Origin: Candidatus Bathyarchaeum sp.
GTDB taxonomy: Archaea; Thermoproteota; Bathyarchaeia; Bathyarchaeales; Bathyarchaeaceae
DNA length: 6,086 nt
Reading direction: 5' to 3'
Assembly (NCBI GenBank): GCA_003096255.1
Contig: PIXS01000066.1
Location: forward strand, 1 to 6,086
The position numbers and the translations under genes were made by a program. Each line of letters begins with the position of its first letter. Position 1 is the stretch's first letter. The notes under the pieces are model-generated. The model saw only the letters and a list, made by a program, of their open reading frames with translations, did not search any database and was not told the DNA's origin. Shown piece after piece: positions 4,290 through 6,086 of the stretch.

Positions 4290-4697
4290 TTATGGTCGCG
4301 GATTCTTTCCTCTAGCCATAACTGCGCCTGCTGCCACGCCGAGTATAACGATGGCGCCGATTACAATTAGAATGAATGGCCAGATGGAACTTACGTTAAT
4401 GAAGCCAGACACTGCAAGATAGGAAAGGAAGCCAAACAAAATCAGTATAACTCCGCCAACTAATGGACCTAAAATGCTGTACTCTTGTTTCTCATACTTT
4501 TCATGTTGCTGGTCTTTTTCCATTTTTTCCTCTTTTTCTTGTTTCTCTTGCTTTTCCTGTTTCTCAGCCTTTTCGTTTCTATGATGTTCAGGCGGCATAG
4601 GTGGTCTAGGAGCTGTAGCCTTTAGAGAGGCGCCGCATTTGGGACAAAATGAATTTTCTTCAGTTACTTCTGAGCCACACTTATGACAATATGGCAT
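4290..4697 (-). CDS. Zinc-ribbon protein with charged linker and two membrane helices
   Basis: This is a 135-residue protein. The zinc ribbon is at residues 4-21 (C4, C7, C18, C21, in MPYCHKCGSEV and FCPKCGAS). It is followed by a Pro-rich stretch, then a Lys/Glu/Gln-rich segment at about 42-73 built on repeats of EKQ, probably an extended or coiled-coil linker. Two membrane helices follow at about 76-98 and 104-127, separated by a short turn containing SSIWPF. This two-helix end resembles LiaI/LiaF-type (DUF5668-like) hairpins, a resemblance only. The frame opens at a GTG at 4712, but AAGGTGA sits five bases before the ATG at 4697, which also begins directly at the ribbon, so the ATG is preferred. 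It has its own TATA at 4746-4753 and probably drives the GH3 gene downstream. The function is unknown; the ribbon is expected on the cytoplasmic side. Confidence 0.75.
   Translation of the reverse strand: MPYCHKCGSEVTEENSFCPKCGASLKATAPRPPMPPEHHRNEKAEKQEKQEKQEKEEKMEKDQQHEKYEKQEYSILGPLVGGVILILFGFLSYLAVSGFINVSSIWPFILIVIGAIVILGVAAGAVMARGKNPRP
4479..4574 (-). repeat. Purine-rich low-complexity repeat encoding the EKQ linker
   Basis: Within the zinc-ribbon membrane-protein gene the coding strand is almost pure A/G with repeated GAGAAACAA/GAAAAGCAA-type nine-base units. It encodes a run of Lys, Glu and Gln with a few Met, His and Asp. Such repeats change length easily by slippage, so the linker length probably varies between strains. 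Confidence 0.6.
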
Positions 4698-4745
4698 AAT
4701 TTTCACCTTCACACAAGACTAGTTCCTTATTATCATAATGATGAG

Positions 4746-4756
4746 TATTTAAAACA
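4746..4756 (-). promoter_or_regulatory. TATA promoter of the zinc-ribbon membrane protein and GH3 genes
   Basis: TTTAAATA on the minus strand (4753-4746) is a canonical archaeal TATA box. It predicts transcription from near 4724, giving a leader of about 27 bases to the ATG at 4697. It is divergent from the promoter at 4776-4788. Confidence 0.6.
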
Positions 4757-4775
4757 TGCACCCACAAATTCATAG

Positions 4776-4788
4776 AGAAGTATTATAA
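4776..4788 (+). promoter_or_regulatory. BRE/TATA promoter of the four-helix membrane protein at 4825
   Basis: AGAAG followed by TATTATAA gives a BRE/TATA pair with predicted transcript start near 4810. That is just ahead of GAGGTG at 4813-4818, which is therefore more likely the ribosome-binding site than a start codon. Confidence 0.55.
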
Positions 4789-4824
4789 GCGGATCGGTAA
4801 GAAAGCAATACTGAGGTGGATTGT

Positions 4825-5325
4825 TTGAACGAAAACAATGATGTCCCCCCAAAGTACCAAGAGGGGCTATTCACCGCAATTTCTGTTGGTTTTGGTCTAC
4901 TTCTTGTGGGAACCCTTTTTATAATCACACCTAACCTGTTTGGCAAGATTGTGGACTTTTTCAAAGACTTTGGAATAGTTTATGTCCCAAACACCGACAT
5001 AATATTTCTTGCCCCCGAATCTCCAAGTCTCCATTCAGTAATCTATCAAGCTGCTGGACAATTCAGCATAGCCTTGACCATATTCCAAGTCGTAATCTTG
5101 GCACTACGCTTCATCATTCCCTCATCGTTAAGCAAAAAATCAGAAAGCGTTAGCAGCCTAGTTTACTGGGCAGGAGCAAGCTTCCTCATCCAATCATTCC
5201 TAATTGACAACGCCCCTGTCTCCCTCACTGACTGGTTCCAATTCTGGCCACTAATAATAGTGCTCGCTGGCGTCTCATTACTCGCAAGGGCAGCCTTTAT
5301 GGCAGTTTCTCGAATCCAGCAATAA
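4825..5325 (+). CDS. Four-helix membrane protein of unknown function, TTG start
   Basis: This is a 166-residue protein. The frame opens at a GTG at 4816, but that GTG lies inside GAGGTG (4813-4818), a ribosome-binding site spaced six bases from the TTG at 4825, so TTG is chosen. After a polar N-terminus (NENNDVPPKYQ) come membrane segments at about residues 15-35, 76-97, 108-127 and 140-160. Between helices 1 and 2 is a loop with IVDFFKDFGIVYVPNTDI and a Pro-rich stretch, probably outside the membrane. The sequence resembles conserved hypothetical membrane proteins of archaea, but I cannot name a family or function. It has its own promoter, is divergent from the zinc-ribbon gene, and ends only four bases from the stop of the convergent RDD gene, leaving no room for separate terminators. 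Confidence 0.75.
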   Translation: MNENNDVPPKYQEGLFTAISVGFGLLLVGTLFIITPNLFGKIVDFFKDFGIVYVPNTDIIFLAPESPSLHSVIYQAAGQFSIALTIFQVVILALRFIIPSSLSKKSESVSSLVYWAGASFLIQSFLIDNAPVSLTDWFQFWPLIIVLAGVSLLARAAFMAVSRIQQ

Positions 5326-5329
5326 CTGG

Positions 5330-5890
5330 TTATCTTTTCCAAACAGCTGTGTCATTGGCAGAAACTACTGTCGTGTTGGCCATTCGGTCAGTGTATTTTT
5401 GGCGAAGTTCTGTTGACGTAATCAAGCCGCCAATCACGTCCAAAAGCAACAGGACCTGATGGATTTTGGATATGTTTCTTATGAAAGATTTCTCGAAGCT
5501 TGGTCTTCCGCCCGTTTTTGTAACAACTTTGAGACCCATCATGTTCTTCCCGAAGGTGGCACCATACATTGTTTCCGCTACAGGGAAATAGAGAATGTAA
5601 AGTAGACCCATGGCGAAGGGGAAACCGAAGATATCGAATAATGAAAAGGGATTCGCTATGAATAATGGAAACAGTGTGATTCCAAGCAAAACTGCAGCTA
5701 CGACACCCACGATTACGGAGTCGATGATGTATGCGATTAGCCGCTTTATCCAGTGTTCCTGCAGGTCGGCGTCGGTTTCGAACCGTCCAACAACAGTTTC
5801 TGCTCTAGCCTCAATCTTTACAGCAGCCCCACATTTTGTACAGAATTTCGAGTCGTCAGGAAGTTTTTCTCCACACTTCGAGCAGTACAT
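5330..5890 (-). CDS. Zinc-ribbon RDD-family membrane protein
   Basis: This is a 186-residue protein. The N-terminal zinc ribbon has C3, C6, C17 and C20 (MYCSKCGEKL, FCTKCGAAV). The RDD membrane domain follows, starting with RLIAYIIDSVIVGVV (Arg50, Asp57) as helix 1. Next come a second helix around 85-106 and the diagnostic YGATFGKNMMGLKVV (about 109-123), which leads into RNISKI. A last helix at about 144-157 precedes KYTDRMANTTVV (about 165-176). The second Asp of the RDD signature in helix 1 is Ser here. RDD proteins are of uncertain function, some linked to transport or ion homeostasis. The frame reaches 5962, but the promoter at 5929-5941 predicts a transcript start near 5907, and the ribbon begins at the ATG at 5890; the ATG at 5899 is an alternative. 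No strong ribosome-binding site is visible. Confidence 0.85.
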   Translation of the reverse strand: MYCSKCGEKLPDDSKFCTKCGAAVKIEARAETVVGRFETDADLQEHWIKRLIAYIIDSVIVGVVAAVLLGITLFPLFIANPFSLFDIFGFPFAMGLLYILYFPVAETMYGATFGKNMMGLKVVTKTGGRPSFEKSFIRNISKIHQVLLLLDVIGGLITSTELRQKYTDRMANTTVVSANDTAVWKR

Positions 5891-5928
5891 CTTTAACATC
5901 AACTGAAGAACTTCAACAATGTTCTTGT

Positions 5929-5941
5929 TTATTAAACGTTT
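5929..5941 (-). promoter_or_regulatory. BRE/TATA promoter of the RDD gene
   Basis: The minus strand reads AAACG then TTTAATAA. It predicts transcription from about 5907, in the 92-base gap between the SPASM gene and the RDD gene, so the two need not form one operon. Confidence 0.5.
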
Positions 5942-5982
5942 CCAGCCCCAAGCGAATTCCAACAGCTAACAATAAGCGAAGC

Positions 5983-6086
5983 CTACTTGGTTCCAGCGCA
6001 AAGGTACCGTTTTTTCTGAAGTTCCAGCGGGCATCCGCCCCCACAAACCTGCAATTGCGGGCACTCCTTGCATTTTGGCTCCACAT
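5983..6086 (-). CDS. C-terminal end of a SPASM-domain protein, probably a radical SAM enzyme (runs off the right edge)
   Basis: The minus-strand frame from 6084 to the TAG at 5985-5983 gives 33 residues. Its cysteines are spaced C-x2-C-x5-C-x3-C-x10-C (residues 5, 8, 14, 18, 29), with the central CGGGCP. This is the hallmark end of a SPASM domain, which binds an auxiliary 4Fe-4S cluster in radical SAM enzymes such as anaerobic sulfatase-maturating enzymes, peptide modifiers and related regulators. The radical SAM core with its CxxxCxxC motif would lie to the right of the window, so the reaction and substrate cannot be told. The other two minus-strand frames lack this pattern. It lies 92 bases upstream of the RDD gene on the same strand. 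Confidence 0.8.
   Translation of the reverse strand, partial: VEPKCKECPQLQVCGGGCPLELQKKRYLCAGTK

Noticed and set aside
5610..5906. Plus-strand open frame of 98 codons
   Set aside because: It is antisense to the RDD gene, and its composition is Ser/Thr/Asn-rich without motifs.
1..6086. CRISPR array, transposase or integrase
   Set aside because: No regularly spaced direct repeats and no catalytic motifs of recombinases were seen in any frame, despite the tRNA fragment.

Overview
The window looks like a fragment of an archaeal chromosome, most likely from the Bathyarchaeota/TACK-like or methanogen-related lineages. This rests on TATA-like boxes with purine-rich BRE sequences about 25 bp ahead of the probable transcript starts, bacterial-type Shine-Dalgarno sites with frequent TTG starts, a DUF996-type membrane protein, and several small membrane proteins of a kind I associate with uncultured archaea. 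The lineage is an inference from style, not from a marker gene. There is no CRISPR array, rRNA, transposase or integrase in the window.

Left part (1-1520): a truncated membrane protein runs leftward off the window edge (323 to 1). It is divergent from a small rightward cluster: a DsrE-family protein (TTG start at 631), a 52-residue zinc-ribbon protein (1038-1196), a short in-frame remnant resembling the end of a VOC/glyoxalase protein (about 1202-1264), and a desulforedoxin-like gene (1345-1472) that is out of frame by one base with its own start codon. This stretch ends in the 3' end of a tRNA gene with no 5' half (1494-1518). That arrangement is what an integrated element leaves at its far boundary, so the decayed stretch to its left may be the end of an old integrated island.

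Middle (1521-2890): a DUF996 membrane protein (+) and a four-helix membrane protein of unknown function (-) converge on a T10A8 tract that could terminate both.

Right part (2891-6086): leftward, a zinc-ribbon/charged-linker/two-helix membrane protein (4697-4290) is followed by a GH3-family adenylating enzyme with an unusually short C-terminus (4223-3099), probably in one transcript. Divergent from them is an unknown four-helix membrane protein (4825-5325, TTG start), which converges with a zinc-ribbon RDD membrane protein (5890-5330). At the right edge, the last 33 codons of a SPASM-domain protein (probably a radical SAM enzyme) enter on the minus strand (6086-5983).

Functional reading: the left cluster is sulfur/iron-protein flavoured (DsrE, Cys-rich ribbon, desulforedoxin). 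The rest is mainly small membrane proteins, two of which carry an N-terminal zinc ribbon joined to a membrane domain, around one amino-acid or acyl-adenylating enzyme. No complete, named pathway can be assigned. The most unusual items are the tRNA 3' fragment with the broken genes beside it, the one-base frameshift in the desulforedoxin gene, the perfect palindrome on the DsrE promoter, and the archaeal GH3 homologue.
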